Assembly (NCBI GenBank): GCA_003524435.1
Contig: DQHP01000117.1
Location: 3,007-45,326, forward strand
Length of the DNA: 42,320 nt
Direction of reading: 5' to 3'
Origin: Microbacterium sp.
GTDB lineage: Bacteria > Actinomycetota > Actinomycetes > Actinomycetales > Microbacteriaceae
Shown: one piece after another, positions 15,371-23,049 of the stretch
Numbering within the stretch: position 1 is the first letter of the stretch
Layout of the letters: every line of letters starts with the position of its first letter
The notes under the pieces: generated by a model
What the model saw: the letters and a program-made list of their open reading frames with translations, nothing else
What the model was told of the DNA's origin: nothing
Databases searched by the model: none
Made by a program: the position numbers and the translations under genes

Positions 15371-16870
15371 ATGACCACAACCGCTGATGACCGCGCCCGC
15401 TACCGGCCGAACCCTTCTGTCTTCGACGCGCTCAAGTCGCCGCGGCTGCTGACGCGCGAAGTCCTCGCCGGACTTGTGGTCGGTCTCGCGCTCATCCCCG
15501 AGGCGATCGCGTTCTCGATCATCGCCGGAGTCGACCCGAAGGTGGGACTTTTCTCCGCGTTCATCATGGCGGTGTCGATCGCCTTCGTCGGCGGACGGCC
15601 AGCGATGATCAGTGCGGCGACCGGAGCCGTGGCGCTCGTGATCGCACCGGTCATGCGCGAGCATGGGATGGACTACTTCATCGCGACCGTGCTGCTGGCC
15701 GGTATCTTCCAGGTGCTGCTCGCGGTGCTCGGCGTCGCCAAGCTCATGCGCTTCATCCCCCGCAGCGTCATGGTCGGCTTCGTCAACGCTCTCGCCATCC
15801 TGGTCTTCCTCGCCCAACTCACTCACCTCATCGACGTGCCGTGGCTGGTGTATCCGCTCGTCGCCGCCGGAATCGTGATCATGGTGTTGATGCCGCGCAT
15901 CACCAAGGTGATCCCCGGACCGCTGGTCTCGATCGTTCTCGTCACGGCCGTTGTGGTCGTTTTCGCACTCGACGTGCCCACCGTCGGCGACGAGGGGGAG
16001 CTGCCGCGGAGTCTGCCGGAGCTGTTCATCCCGAACGTTCCACTCAGCTGGGAGACCTTCACGATCATCGCGCCGTTCGCGCTCGGGATGGCGTTGGTGG
16101 GACTTCTCGAGTCGTTGATGACCGCGAAGCTCGTCGATGAGATCACCGACACGCATTCGCGCAAGACCCGTGAAGCCTGGGGCCAGGGCGTTGCGAACCT
16201 GCTCTCCGGACTCTTCGGCGGCATGGGCGGATGCGCCATGATCGGCCAGACGATGATCAACGTGAAGGTTTCCGGTGCCAGAACCCGCATCTCGACGTTC
16301 TTCGCCGGTGTCTTCCTGCTCGTGCTCGTCGTCACCCTCGGCGACATCGTCGCGATCATTCCGATGGCAGCGCTGGTCGCGGTGATGATCATGGTGTGCG
16401 TGGCCACCTTCGACTGGCACAGCATCCGCCCATCGACTCTCCGGCGCATGCCGAAGAGCGAAACGCTCGTCATGGTCTCAACCGTCGTGCTCGTCGTGCT
16501 CACTGAGAATCTCGCCATCGGCGTGGTGGCCGGCGTGCTCGTCGCCTCGGTGCTGTTCGTGCGCCGGGTGGCGCACGTGGTCACCGTCACGAGGACTCTC
16601 AGTGCGGATGCTGTGCACTACGACGTCGACGGGGCGCTGTTCTTCGCCAGCAGCAATGACCTGACCACGCAGTTCGAGTACGCCGAAGATCCCAGTCGCG
16701 TGGTGATCAATATGTCGCGGTCACACATCTGGGACGCATCAACGGTTGCCGCACTCGACGCGATCGTTACGAAGTATCAGCGTCACGACAAGCAGGTCGA
16801 GCTTGTCGGGTTGAACGAGGCGAGCGATGGTTTTCACGGCCGCTTGAGCGGTGGGTTCCCTCCCGCGTGA
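15371..16870 (+). CDS. SulP family anion transporter with C-terminal STAS domain
   Basis: 499 aa from ATG 15371, where the conserved N-terminus begins. About 11-12 membrane helices run from residue 30 to 415 (FDALKSPRLLTREVLAGLVV, LALIPEAIAFSIIAGVDPKVGLFSA with the SulP signature P-E-A-x-A). SGLFGGMGGCAMIGQTMIN lies between helices, and a cytosolic STAS domain spans about 420-499 (VHYDVDGALFFASSNDL, VVINMSRSHIWDASTVAALD with the D-x-S anchor). The family carries sulfate, bicarbonate or other anions; substrate is not assigned. Its stop is 47 bases from the facing end of arsC. Confidence 0.9.
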   Translation: MTTTADDRARYRPNPSVFDALKSPRLLTREVLAGLVVGLALIPEAIAFSIIAGVDPKVGLFSAFIMAVSIAFVGGRPAMISAATGAVALVIAPVMREHGMDYFIATVLLAGIFQVLLAVLGVAKLMRFIPRSVMVGFVNALAILVFLAQLTHLIDVPWLVYPLVAAGIVIMVLMPRITKVIPGPLVSIVLVTAVVVVFALDVPTVGDEGELPRSLPELFIPNVPLSWETFTIIAPFALGMALVGLLESLMTAKLVDEITDTHSRKTREAWGQGVANLLSGLFGGMGGCAMIGQTMINVKVSGARTRISTFFAGVFLLVLVVTLGDIVAIIPMAALVAVMIMVCVATFDWHSIRPSTLRRMPKSETLVMVSTVVLVVLTENLAIGVVAGVLVASVLFVRRVAHVVTVTRTLSADAVHYDVDGALFFASSNDLTTQFEYAEDPSRVVINMSRSHIWDASTVAALDAIVTKYQRHDKQVELVGLNEASDGFHGRLSGGFPPA

Positions 16871-16917
16871 GCGGTGGTGCCCGTCCCATCAGTACGCTCT
16901 AACGAGCGCGTGACGAG

Positions 16918-17319
16918 TCAGCCGAGCAACTCCCCGACGAGCTTCTCGATGCGCGAGCGGATGTCATCGCGGATCGGCCGCACCGCATCGAGCCCCTGCC
17001 CCGCGGGGTCTTCGAGATCCCAGTCCTCGTAGCGCTTACCGGGGAAGATGGGGCAGGCGTCGCCGCACCCCATCGTGATAACGACATCCGACGCTTTCAC
17101 CGCATCGGTTGTCAGCACCTTCGGCTGCTCGGCGGTGATGTCGACGCCGACCTCGGCCATAGCATCCACCGCCGTCGGGTTGATCTGCTCGGCCGGCATC
17201 GATCCGGCCGAGCGCACCTCGATACGGTCACCAGCGATGTCGCGCAGGAACCCTGCGGCCATCTGCGATCGGCCAGCGTTATGCACGCAAACGAAGAGGA
17301 CGGATGGTGTGCCAGTCAT
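16918..17319 (-). CDS. arsC: Arsenate reductase ArsC, low-molecular-weight phosphatase family
   Basis: 133 aa. It has an LMW-PTP P-loop CVHNAGRSQ with catalytic Cys11, two further cysteines Cys85 and Cys89 in MGCGDACP, and the acid loop DLEDPAG. The Cys82/Cys89-like pair points to a thiol relay (thioredoxin-coupled, or mycothiol-linked in actinobacteria) that reduces arsenate to arsenite in the cytosol. It overlaps arsO by four bases (ATGA) and has AGGAG upstream. No arsenite pump (ArsB or Acr3) lies next to it, so export must use a gene elsewhere. Confidence 0.92.
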   Translation of the reverse strand: MTGTPSVLFVCVHNAGRSQMAAGFLRDIAGDRIEVRSAGSMPAEQINPTAVDAMAEVGVDITAEQPKVLTTDAVKASDVVITMGCGDACPIFPGKRYEDWDLEDPAGQGLDAVRPIRDDIRSRIEKLVGELLG

Positions 17320-18641
17320 CGGATCTCCTGAAGTGAGAATGCCGGGCGGCTCCCGATCTGCACTGTACTGGGAGCAGCGCTCGGGGCCGCGCAGCAGCTT
17401 CCGCCGGGTGCATCGAAATCACCCGCCCCGCCACAGACGCCAGTATCGGGCAGGACGAGATCGTTACGCGCGGCAGCTTCGTGGTCACCAGCGAGATGTG
17501 CGACGACGCTGCGCACCTGCTCGTACCCCGTGAGGGCGAGGAACGTCGGTGCACGGCCATAGCTCTTTGCTCCGACGATGAAGAATCCTGGTTCGGGCTG
17601 CACGAGCTCGCGAGCGCCGGTGGCACCCACCGACCCGCATGAGTGAATGTTCGGATCGATCTCGGCCGCGATCCCGGCAACGGCTTCGAGCGCGGGATCA
17701 AGTGCCGTGCGCACCTCACGCAGCATCTCGGTGTTGGGCCGGAACCCGGTCAGTGCGAACACATGGCCCACACCCGCCACGGAACGGCCATCGTCTGCGA
17801 TGAGAGTAAGCGCGTCAGCATCCGTACGGAATTCATCGACGCGGAAACCGGTCACGACCTCGACCAGACCGTCTTCAACGAGCGCCTGCGCGCGTCCGCC
17901 GAGCGCCGCGCGCTCTGGCAGTTCATCGCCGGATCCACCGCCGAATACATTCGACGCGTTCCCGCGGCGCAGGAGCCAGGTCACCAGGGTGCCTGGTTCG
18001 CGTCGTGCGAGCTCAGCGAGTCGCACCACGGCGTGCGTGGCCGAGTGTCCGGCGCCGATGACTGCAACGTGCTGGCCGGCATATGCATCGACATCATCCG
18101 GAATACGGTAGGAGATCTGTGAGGCGGATGCTGCCTCCCCGAGCGCCAGGAGTCCGTCTGCACCAGCGGGATTCGGCTGATTCCAGGTGCCGCTCGCGTC
18201 GACCACGACACGGGCAAGAAGGCGTCCTTCGGTGCCGTCTGGATTGGTGGTGCGCACGACAAACGGCTGGTCTTTGCGGTTGCCGTCGACGACCTTGTCG
18301 CGACCCTGACGGGAGATGCCGACCACCGTTGTGCCGTACTGGATCCGCTCGCCGAGTGCGGTAGCGAGCGGCGCGAGGTAGGAGCCAATCCACTGCGAGC
18401 CGATGGGGTATCCGGCGCTGGGCGCCTCCCACTGTGTTGATTCCAGGAGGCGTTGTGCTGCCGCATCCATCAATTCTGGCCATGCCGAGAACAGGCGAAC
18501 ATGCCCCCACTGGGCCACCGCAGAGGCGGGACCCTCGCCGCGCTCGAGAACGACGACGGCCATCCCCCGCTCGACGGCGTGCGCTGCGGCGGCTAGGCCC
18601 TGGGGGCCGGCGCCGATGATGACGACAGGAAATTCAGGCAT
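17316..18641 (-). CDS. arsO: ArsO-like FAD/NAD(P)-dependent flavoprotein of the arsenic cluster
   Basis: 441 aa from the ATG with GAGGAG four bases upstream (the frame is open further upstream without a ribosome site). FAD-binding Rossmann motif GAGPQGLAAAAHAVERG begins near residue 8; a second nucleotide-binding motif VIGAGHSATHAV sits near residue 200; a late segment AKSYGRAPTFLALTGYEQVR is typical of the flavin monooxygenase group found in actinobacterial ars operons. The C-terminus is cysteine-rich: VCGGAGDF then GGSCCAAPSAAPS. The same SCCAPS text occurs at the N-terminus of ArsR encoded next door. Predicted role is oxidation of a trivalent arsenical or a linked thiol step; this is inferred from context, not shown. 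Confidence 0.75.
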   Translation of the reverse strand: MPEFPVVIIGAGPQGLAAAAHAVERGMAVVVLERGEGPASAVAQWGHVRLFSAWPELMDAAAQRLLESTQWEAPSAGYPIGSQWIGSYLAPLATALGERIQYGTTVVGISRQGRDKVVDGNRKDQPFVVRTTNPDGTEGRLLARVVVDASGTWNQPNPAGADGLLALGEAASASQISYRIPDDVDAYAGQHVAVIGAGHSATHAVVRLAELARREPGTLVTWLLRRGNASNVFGGGSGDELPERAALGGRAQALVEDGLVEVVTGFRVDEFRTDADALTLIADDGRSVAGVGHVFALTGFRPNTEMLREVRTALDPALEAVAGIAAEIDPNIHSCGSVGATGARELVQPEPGFFIVGAKSYGRAPTFLALTGYEQVRSVVAHLAGDHEAAARNDLVLPDTGVCGGAGDFDAPGGSCCAAPSAAPSTVQIGSRPAFSLQEIR

Positions 18642-18653
18642 CTCGCTCCTCAA

Positions 18654-18669
18654 ATCGATGGTTATCGAT
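18654..18669. promoter_or_regulatory. Candidate ArsR operator between arsO and arsR
   Basis: ATCGATGGTTATCGAT forms two ATCGAT half-sites separated by four bases in the 82-base divergent region. A partial third copy, CTATCGA, follows at 18692-18698. The location covers the arsO ribosome-site side and would let one ArsR dimer repress both directions. Confidence 0.5.
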
Positions 18670-18723
18670 ATGAAAAGGTTCACTCATCTATCGAAGAATG
18701 TCAATACGTGGCAGACTGTGGGT

Positions 18724-19065
18724 GTGAGCCTGCCCACCACTATCGAAGCGACATCCTGCTGCGCGCCGAGCGTCACTGATGCCATTGGGGTGGATGAGGC
18801 GGAGCGCATTGCGAGAGTTTTCAAGGCGCTCGGTGACCCGACACGGGTGCGGTTGCTCTCGCTGATCGCCGCAGGCCAGGGCGGTGAGGCCTGCATATGT
18901 GATCTGACGGAACCGGTGGGACTGTCGCAGGGCACGGTGTCGCATCACATGAAGCTTCTCGCCGAAGCCGGCCTCGTCACTCGAGAGCAGCGCGGCAAGT
19001 GGGCGTACTTTGCTGTCGAGGCGGGGGCGCTTGACGCCGCCGCGGATGCCCTGCGCACCGTCTGA
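18724..19065 (+). CDS. arsR: ArsR family arsenic-responsive repressor
   Basis: 113 aa from GTG 18724. The winged helix reads FKALGDPTRVRLLSLI, CDLTEPVGLSQGTVSHHMKL, LLAEAGLVTREQRGKWAYFA. Vicinal cysteines Cys12-Cys13 (SCCAPS) near the N-terminus and Cys57/Cys59 (EACICDL) at the start of the recognition region match the three-cysteine arsenite site described for Corynebacterium-type ArsR rather than the plasmid R773 type. It is expected to leave DNA when As(III) or Sb(III) binds. Divergent from arsO-arsC; its 3' end faces nhaA at nine bases. Confidence 0.92.
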   Translation: MSLPTTIEATSCCAPSVTDAIGVDEAERIARVFKALGDPTRVRLLSLIAAGQGGEACICDLTEPVGLSQGTVSHHMKLLAEAGLVTREQRGKWAYFAVEAGALDAAADALRTV

Positions 19066-19074
19066 GCTTCATCC

Positions 19075-20388
19075 TCAGCGGGTAGTCGTTTCCGCGTCGC
19101 CTTTGACGTCCGCGTGCATCCGATATCGCCGGTTGCGCATGCTGAGCAGTGCAGACGCAAGAAGTGCAGCGACAACGGACGCCGTGAGAATTGCCACCTT
19201 CGCGTGATCGTGGTGCTCGCTGCCCGCCGTGAAGCTGAGCTCAGCCACCAGCAGTGAGACGGTGAACCCGATGCCGGCGAGGAGCCCAACGCCGATGATG
19301 TCGATCCAGCGCAGACTCGGATCGAGGTTGATGCGCCGGACCCTCGTGATGGCCCACGTGGCGAGGGCGATGCCCAGCGGTTTTCCGACAACGAGTGCGA
19401 GCACGATGCCAATCACCACCGGATCGGCGAACGCAGAGACGAAACCTTCTCCGCCGCCGATCGCGACCCCCGCAGAAAAGAACGCAAAGAGCGGTACCGC
19501 GATCCCCGCTGACAACGGGCGGAAACGATGCTCGAAGATCTCAGCCAGGCCCGGTCCGGCATCGACGCCACGATTGGCCTTCTTGTGAAGGACAGGAATG
19601 GTGAACCCGAGAAGCACGCCAGCGATCGTCGCGTGGATGCCGGAGGCATGCAGCAGCGCCCATGCAACCATGCCGATCGGCAGCAGGATAAGCCATGCGG
19701 CTGTGGGGCGCAGGTGGAAGAAATCCCGGTATCTCTGCGCGATCAGTCCGTAGACCGCGATCACGACGAGTGAGAGAACGAGCGGAAGAGCGTTGATCGT
19801 CTCGGTGTAGAAGATCGCGATGATTCCGATGGCGATCAGATCGTCGACGACCGCCAGTGTGAGTAAGAAAATCCGCAGCGCACTGGGTAAGTGCGAACCG
19901 ATGAGGGCAAGGACTGCGACGGCGAAGGCAATGTCTGTGGCGGTCGGGATCGCCCATCCACGTGAGGCATCCGCCGACCCCGCGACGACCGTGACGTAGA
20001 TCAGGGCGGGCACGATAACTCCGCCGACCGCGGCAGTAATCGGCACGACAGCGGTGCTGAACTTTCGCAGGTCTCCCGCCACGAACTCTCGCTTGAGCTC
20101 AAGTCCGACGAGAAAGAAGAAGATCGCCAGCAATCCATCGGCTGCCCAGGCGCCGACGCTGAGCCGGAGATGCCACGGTTCGTAACCGAGCTCAAAATCC
20201 CTCAGGGCGAAGTACGAGTCTGCCCAGGGGGAGTTCGCCCACAGCAGCGCGATTGCGGCGAGGGCGACGAGGAGAATGCCTCCGACAGTCTCTTTGCGAA
20301 GGATCTCGGTGACGCGAAGCGACTCGGCACGGGACGTCGAGGGGAAGACGTTGCGGATTTTGGCGGGGCGAGAGGATTCCTTGGGCAT
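19075..20388 (-). CDS. nhaA: Na+/H+ antiporter NhaA
   Basis: 437 aa, somewhat longer than E. coli NhaA at both ends. Motifs: ETVGGILLVALAAIALLWAN at the first helix, FFFLVGLELKREFVAGDL, the unwound-helix segment PTATDIAFAVAVLALIG, and the ion-binding aspartate pair in LAVVDDLIAIGIIAIFYT. GIGFTVSLLVAELSF lies near the end. It exchanges cytoplasmic Na+ or Li+ for external protons. The charged N-terminal 25 residues and the C-terminal tail are poorly conserved. A perfect hairpin lies 11 bases upstream of the ATG and there is no clear ribosome site between them. Confidence 0.93.
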   Translation of the reverse strand: MPKESSRPAKIRNVFPSTSRAESLRVTEILRKETVGGILLVALAAIALLWANSPWADSYFALRDFELGYEPWHLRLSVGAWAADGLLAIFFFLVGLELKREFVAGDLRKFSTAVVPITAAVGGVIVPALIYVTVVAGSADASRGWAIPTATDIAFAVAVLALIGSHLPSALRIFLLTLAVVDDLIAIGIIAIFYTETINALPLVLSLVVIAVYGLIAQRYRDFFHLRPTAAWLILLPIGMVAWALLHASGIHATIAGVLLGFTIPVLHKKANRGVDAGPGLAEIFEHRFRPLSAGIAVPLFAFFSAGVAIGGGEGFVSAFADPVVIGIVLALVVGKPLGIALATWAITRVRRINLDPSLRWIDIIGVGLLAGIGFTVSLLVAELSFTAGSEHHDHAKVAILTASVVAALLASALLSMRNRRYRMHADVKGDAETTTR

Positions 20389-20399
20389 TTCTGTGCTTT

Positions 20400-20429
20400 C
20401 TGGTCGACGAAAAAGATATCGTCGACCAG
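20400..20429 (-). promoter_or_regulatory. 11-bp perfect inverted repeat in the nhaA leader
   Basis: CTGGTCGACGA (20400-20410) and TCGTCGACCAG (20419-20429) flank an 8-base A/T-rich loop. In the nhaA transcript the stem ends 11 bases before the start codon. It could be a terminator for the upstream symporter gene, an operator, or a structure that limits nhaA translation. No T-run follows the stem, which weakens a classical terminator. Confidence 0.6.
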
Positions 20430-20485
20430 GCTTCCCGACACTCCGCTTCCAGCCTAGACCAGGAGTCGAAGCATCCGCTCAGTTA

Positions 20486-21955
20486 TCAGCGTCGATTGGC
20501 ACGCGGCTTGACGACACGAACCGGACCGGTCACCGTGAGCTCGTCCTCCCAGCAATGGATGCCGGTGACCTCGGGCAATCGCGCACGGGTGAACACCGGG
20601 TCAAGGCCTGCCTTTCGCTGCTGAGAGTAGTCCTTCAACAGCTTGAATGCGACGCCGGAAAGCAGCCCAATCGCGACGAGGTTGACGATGGCCATGAGCC
20701 CCATGATCCCGTCGGCGGTGTTCCAAATGAGATCGGCCGAGGCAATCGAGCCGAAGAAGATTACGGCGACGACCAGCACACGATAGGTCGTGAGAATTCC
20801 CCGACGCGAGGAAATGAACTCGATGTTCGACTGTCCGTAGTAGTAGTTGCCCAGGATTGAGCTGAACGCGAGCAAGAAGATGATGACGCTCAGCAGCACG
20901 TTTGACCACTCGCCGAGATTTCCCACGATGGCACCCTGGGTGAGTCCGATCCCTCGGGTCGCGTTCGCCAGGTCCGGCGTGGAGACCAAAATGATGAAGG
21001 CAGTGATGGAGCAGACGAGAAAGGTGTCGAAGTACACACCGAGTGTTTGAACGAGTCCCTGTTTCACCGGATGGGTGACCGCTGCGCTCGCACCGGCGTT
21101 TGGTGCTGAGCCGAGCCCAGCCTCGTTGGAGAACATGCCCCGCTTCACACCGACCATGATGATGGCGCCGATCACGCCGCCGGTGACCTCTTCGGTGCCC
21201 CACGCTTGCGTGTAGATCGAGGCGAACACCTCGGGCAGTCGATCGAAGTTCATGCCGACGATAACAAGACCGAGTAGGAGATAGATCAGCGCCATCGCCG
21301 GGACAACGGCCTGTGTGACGCTCGCGATGCGCCGGATGCCCCCGAAGATGACGAGCGCCGTCAGCACAGCGAGAAGTGCGCCGACCACCCACGGAATCCA
21401 ATCAACGGTCCCGCCAAAGCTCGACGACACGGTGGCACTGATCGTGTTGGCCTGCAGCGAGCTGAACGCAAATGGAAAGCACGCGATCAGGATGACGGCG
21501 AAGAGGATGCCCATCCACCGCGCTTTCAGCCCGTGCTGCATGTAATACGCGGGCCCGCCGCGGAAGCCGTCGCTGTCGCGCACCTTGTACGCCTGGCCGA
21601 GGGTGGACTCGATGAAACTCGATGCGCCGCCCACGAAGGCCATCAACCACATCCAGAAAACCGCACCAGGTCCACCGATAGCGATGGCGGTGCCGACACC
21701 GGCGATATTGCCGACGCCGACACGGGATGCTGCCGAGATCGTGAACGCCTGGAATGCCGAGACAGACTGCGGTTTCCCATCAGCGTCACACGGCGTCTTG
21801 TCGGTGAGGGTGCGAAACATCTCCGGAATCAGCCGGAACTGCACCACCCCTGTGCGCGCCGTGAAGTAGATGCCGAGCACGACGAGGATCGGCAGCACGA
21901 TCCACGTCCAGAGGCCATCGCCAGCGGAGAGGATGAAATCGTTCAGCGCGTCCAT
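20486..21955 (-). CDS. Sodium:alanine symporter (AGCS family)
   Basis: 489 aa with about 11 helices. Family text includes FQAFTISAASRVGVGNIAGV (the AGCS signature near residues 68-87), IGGPGAVFWMWLMAFVGGAS, GGPAYYMQHGL, GVKRGMFSNEAGLGSAPNA and FSSILGNYYYGQSNIEF. Such carriers import alanine, glycine or related small amino acids with Na+. It is upstream of nhaA on the same strand with a 97-base gap containing a hairpin; a functional link through sodium is plausible but unproven. The last 40 residues form a soluble tail. Confidence 0.92.
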   Translation of the reverse strand: MDALNDFILSAGDGLWTWIVLPILVVLGIYFTARTGVVQFRLIPEMFRTLTDKTPCDADGKPQSVSAFQAFTISAASRVGVGNIAGVGTAIAIGGPGAVFWMWLMAFVGGASSFIESTLGQAYKVRDSDGFRGGPAYYMQHGLKARWMGILFAVILIACFPFAFSSLQANTISATVSSSFGGTVDWIPWVVGALLAVLTALVIFGGIRRIASVTQAVVPAMALIYLLLGLVIVGMNFDRLPEVFASIYTQAWGTEEVTGGVIGAIIMVGVKRGMFSNEAGLGSAPNAGASAAVTHPVKQGLVQTLGVYFDTFLVCSITAFIILVSTPDLANATRGIGLTQGAIVGNLGEWSNVLLSVIIFLLAFSSILGNYYYGQSNIEFISSRRGILTTYRVLVVAVIFFGSIASADLIWNTADGIMGLMAIVNLVAIGLLSGVAFKLLKDYSQQRKAGLDPVFTRARLPEVTGIHCWEDELTVTGPVRVVKPRANRR

Positions 21956-21990
21956 CGGCCCAGTATGGCGTGCCGACGGTACTCAGTGCA

Positions 21991-23040
21991 TCAACTTTTT
22001 GGCGAGCCGTGTGGATCGGATGGGTTGATCGAAGGGCGCGCGGTAGTCGCGCGCACGATGAGCTCGAAGGGAAGAGCGCTGTGCGCCTGCGCCGACGTCG
22101 CATCCGTTGCCTCGAGCTTGGCGAGCACCGCCTCGGCTGCTCGCTCACCCTGGCCGAGCGGGAACTGATCGACAGTCGTCAGCCGGAAGAACTCGCCCAG
22201 TTCGTGTCCGTCGATGCCGACGATCGAAAGGTCTTCAGGCACGCGGAACCCCAGGTCGCGTGCTGCGAGGATCGCGCCGATTGCCATCTCATCGGATGCG
22301 GCAAACACCGCTGTCGGGCGAGGCCCTGGGCGTCCGAGCAGCTGCTTGCATGCACGATAGCCGCCGTCCACAGTGAAGTCCGCTGGCTCTGAAAAGGCAG
22401 GGTTCGGGGTGATGCCAGCATCCGTCAATGCCTTCTCGAAACCGAGGCGTCGCCGAGTCGGAATATGGAAATCGAGGTCGAATTCCGGGCTCGCCCCAAT
22501 GTGAGCAATGTCAGTGTGACCGAGTCCCAAGAGGTGTTCGGTTGCGAGGATAGCCACCGCTTCATCGTCGACGGTGAGGGTGTCAAGCTTCGGGTTCGGG
22601 CCGCCGATTGCGATGACGGGCAGGTCAAGCGCCATCAGCTGTTGAGTCTCGGCATCGTCGAGTTCGATCGACACGGCGATCACCGCGTCCACCCGTTGTC
22701 GGCGCAGGGCTGTGTCAAAGACGCCGCGGCGGATGTCTCTGTCGGCGGTGATGTTGTAGAGGGTGATGTCGTATCCGGCACGCATCAGCGCACTCGATAC
22801 TCCGGAGAGCACCGTACTGAAGAACCAGCGGTCCAGAAACGGCACGACGACGCCGATGTTCTTGGTGCGTCCTGAGGCGAGGCTTGACGCGCGAGAGGAG
22901 ACCACGTAGCCGAGTGACTGCGCGGCCACGCGGACCCGCTCTCGCGATGCTGCTGAGACATGGCCGCGACCGCTGAGTGCGCGCGAGACCGTCGCCGTAG
23001 AGACACCAGCCAGCCGCGCGACCTCATCGATACTCACCAT
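21991..23040 (-). CDS. LacI family transcriptional regulator (alpha-glucoside type)
   Basis: 349 aa. The HTH begins at residue 3 (IDEVARLAGVSTATVSRALS), followed by the hinge with SSRASSLASGRTKNIGVVVP and a periplasmic-binding-fold effector domain (DRWFFSTVLSGVSSALMRAG, AVFAASDEMAIGAILAARDL, DLSIVGIDGHELGEFF). It starts nine bases after the GH13 gene ends on the same strand, so it is co-transcribed and probably autoregulated through the operator at 24725-24738. The ATG is followed by GTG, which could also serve as start. Confidence 0.92.
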   Translation of the reverse strand: MVSIDEVARLAGVSTATVSRALSGRGHVSAASRERVRVAAQSLGYVVSSRASSLASGRTKNIGVVVPFLDRWFFSTVLSGVSSALMRAGYDITLYNITADRDIRRGVFDTALRRQRVDAVIAVSIELDDAETQQLMALDLPVIAIGGPNPKLDTLTVDDEAVAILATEHLLGLGHTDIAHIGASPEFDLDFHIPTRRRLGFEKALTDAGITPNPAFSEPADFTVDGGYRACKQLLGRPGPRPTAVFAASDEMAIGAILAARDLGFRVPEDLSIVGIDGHELGEFFRLTTVDQFPLGQGERAAEAVLAKLEATDATSAQAHSALPFELIVRATTARPSINPSDPHGSPKS

Positions 23041-23049
23041 GGAATATAT

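Noticed and set aside
15053..16420. 455-codon open frame on the minus strand across the end of the GH3 gene and the SulP gene
   Set aside because: Its product is dominated by His, Asp, Glu and Arg in no recognisable fold, as expected for the complement of GC-rich hydrophobic coding DNA; both genes on the plus strand have clear family motifs.
18471..18483. CAATTCTGGCC resembling the dispersed repeat, inside arsO
   Set aside because: A single half-unit without inverted partner, inside conserved coding sequence; probably chance.
20389..20485. Known nhaA-type cation riboswitch
   Set aside because: Only one simple stem is seen; the multi-stem conserved cores of published nhaA leader motifs are not recognisable.
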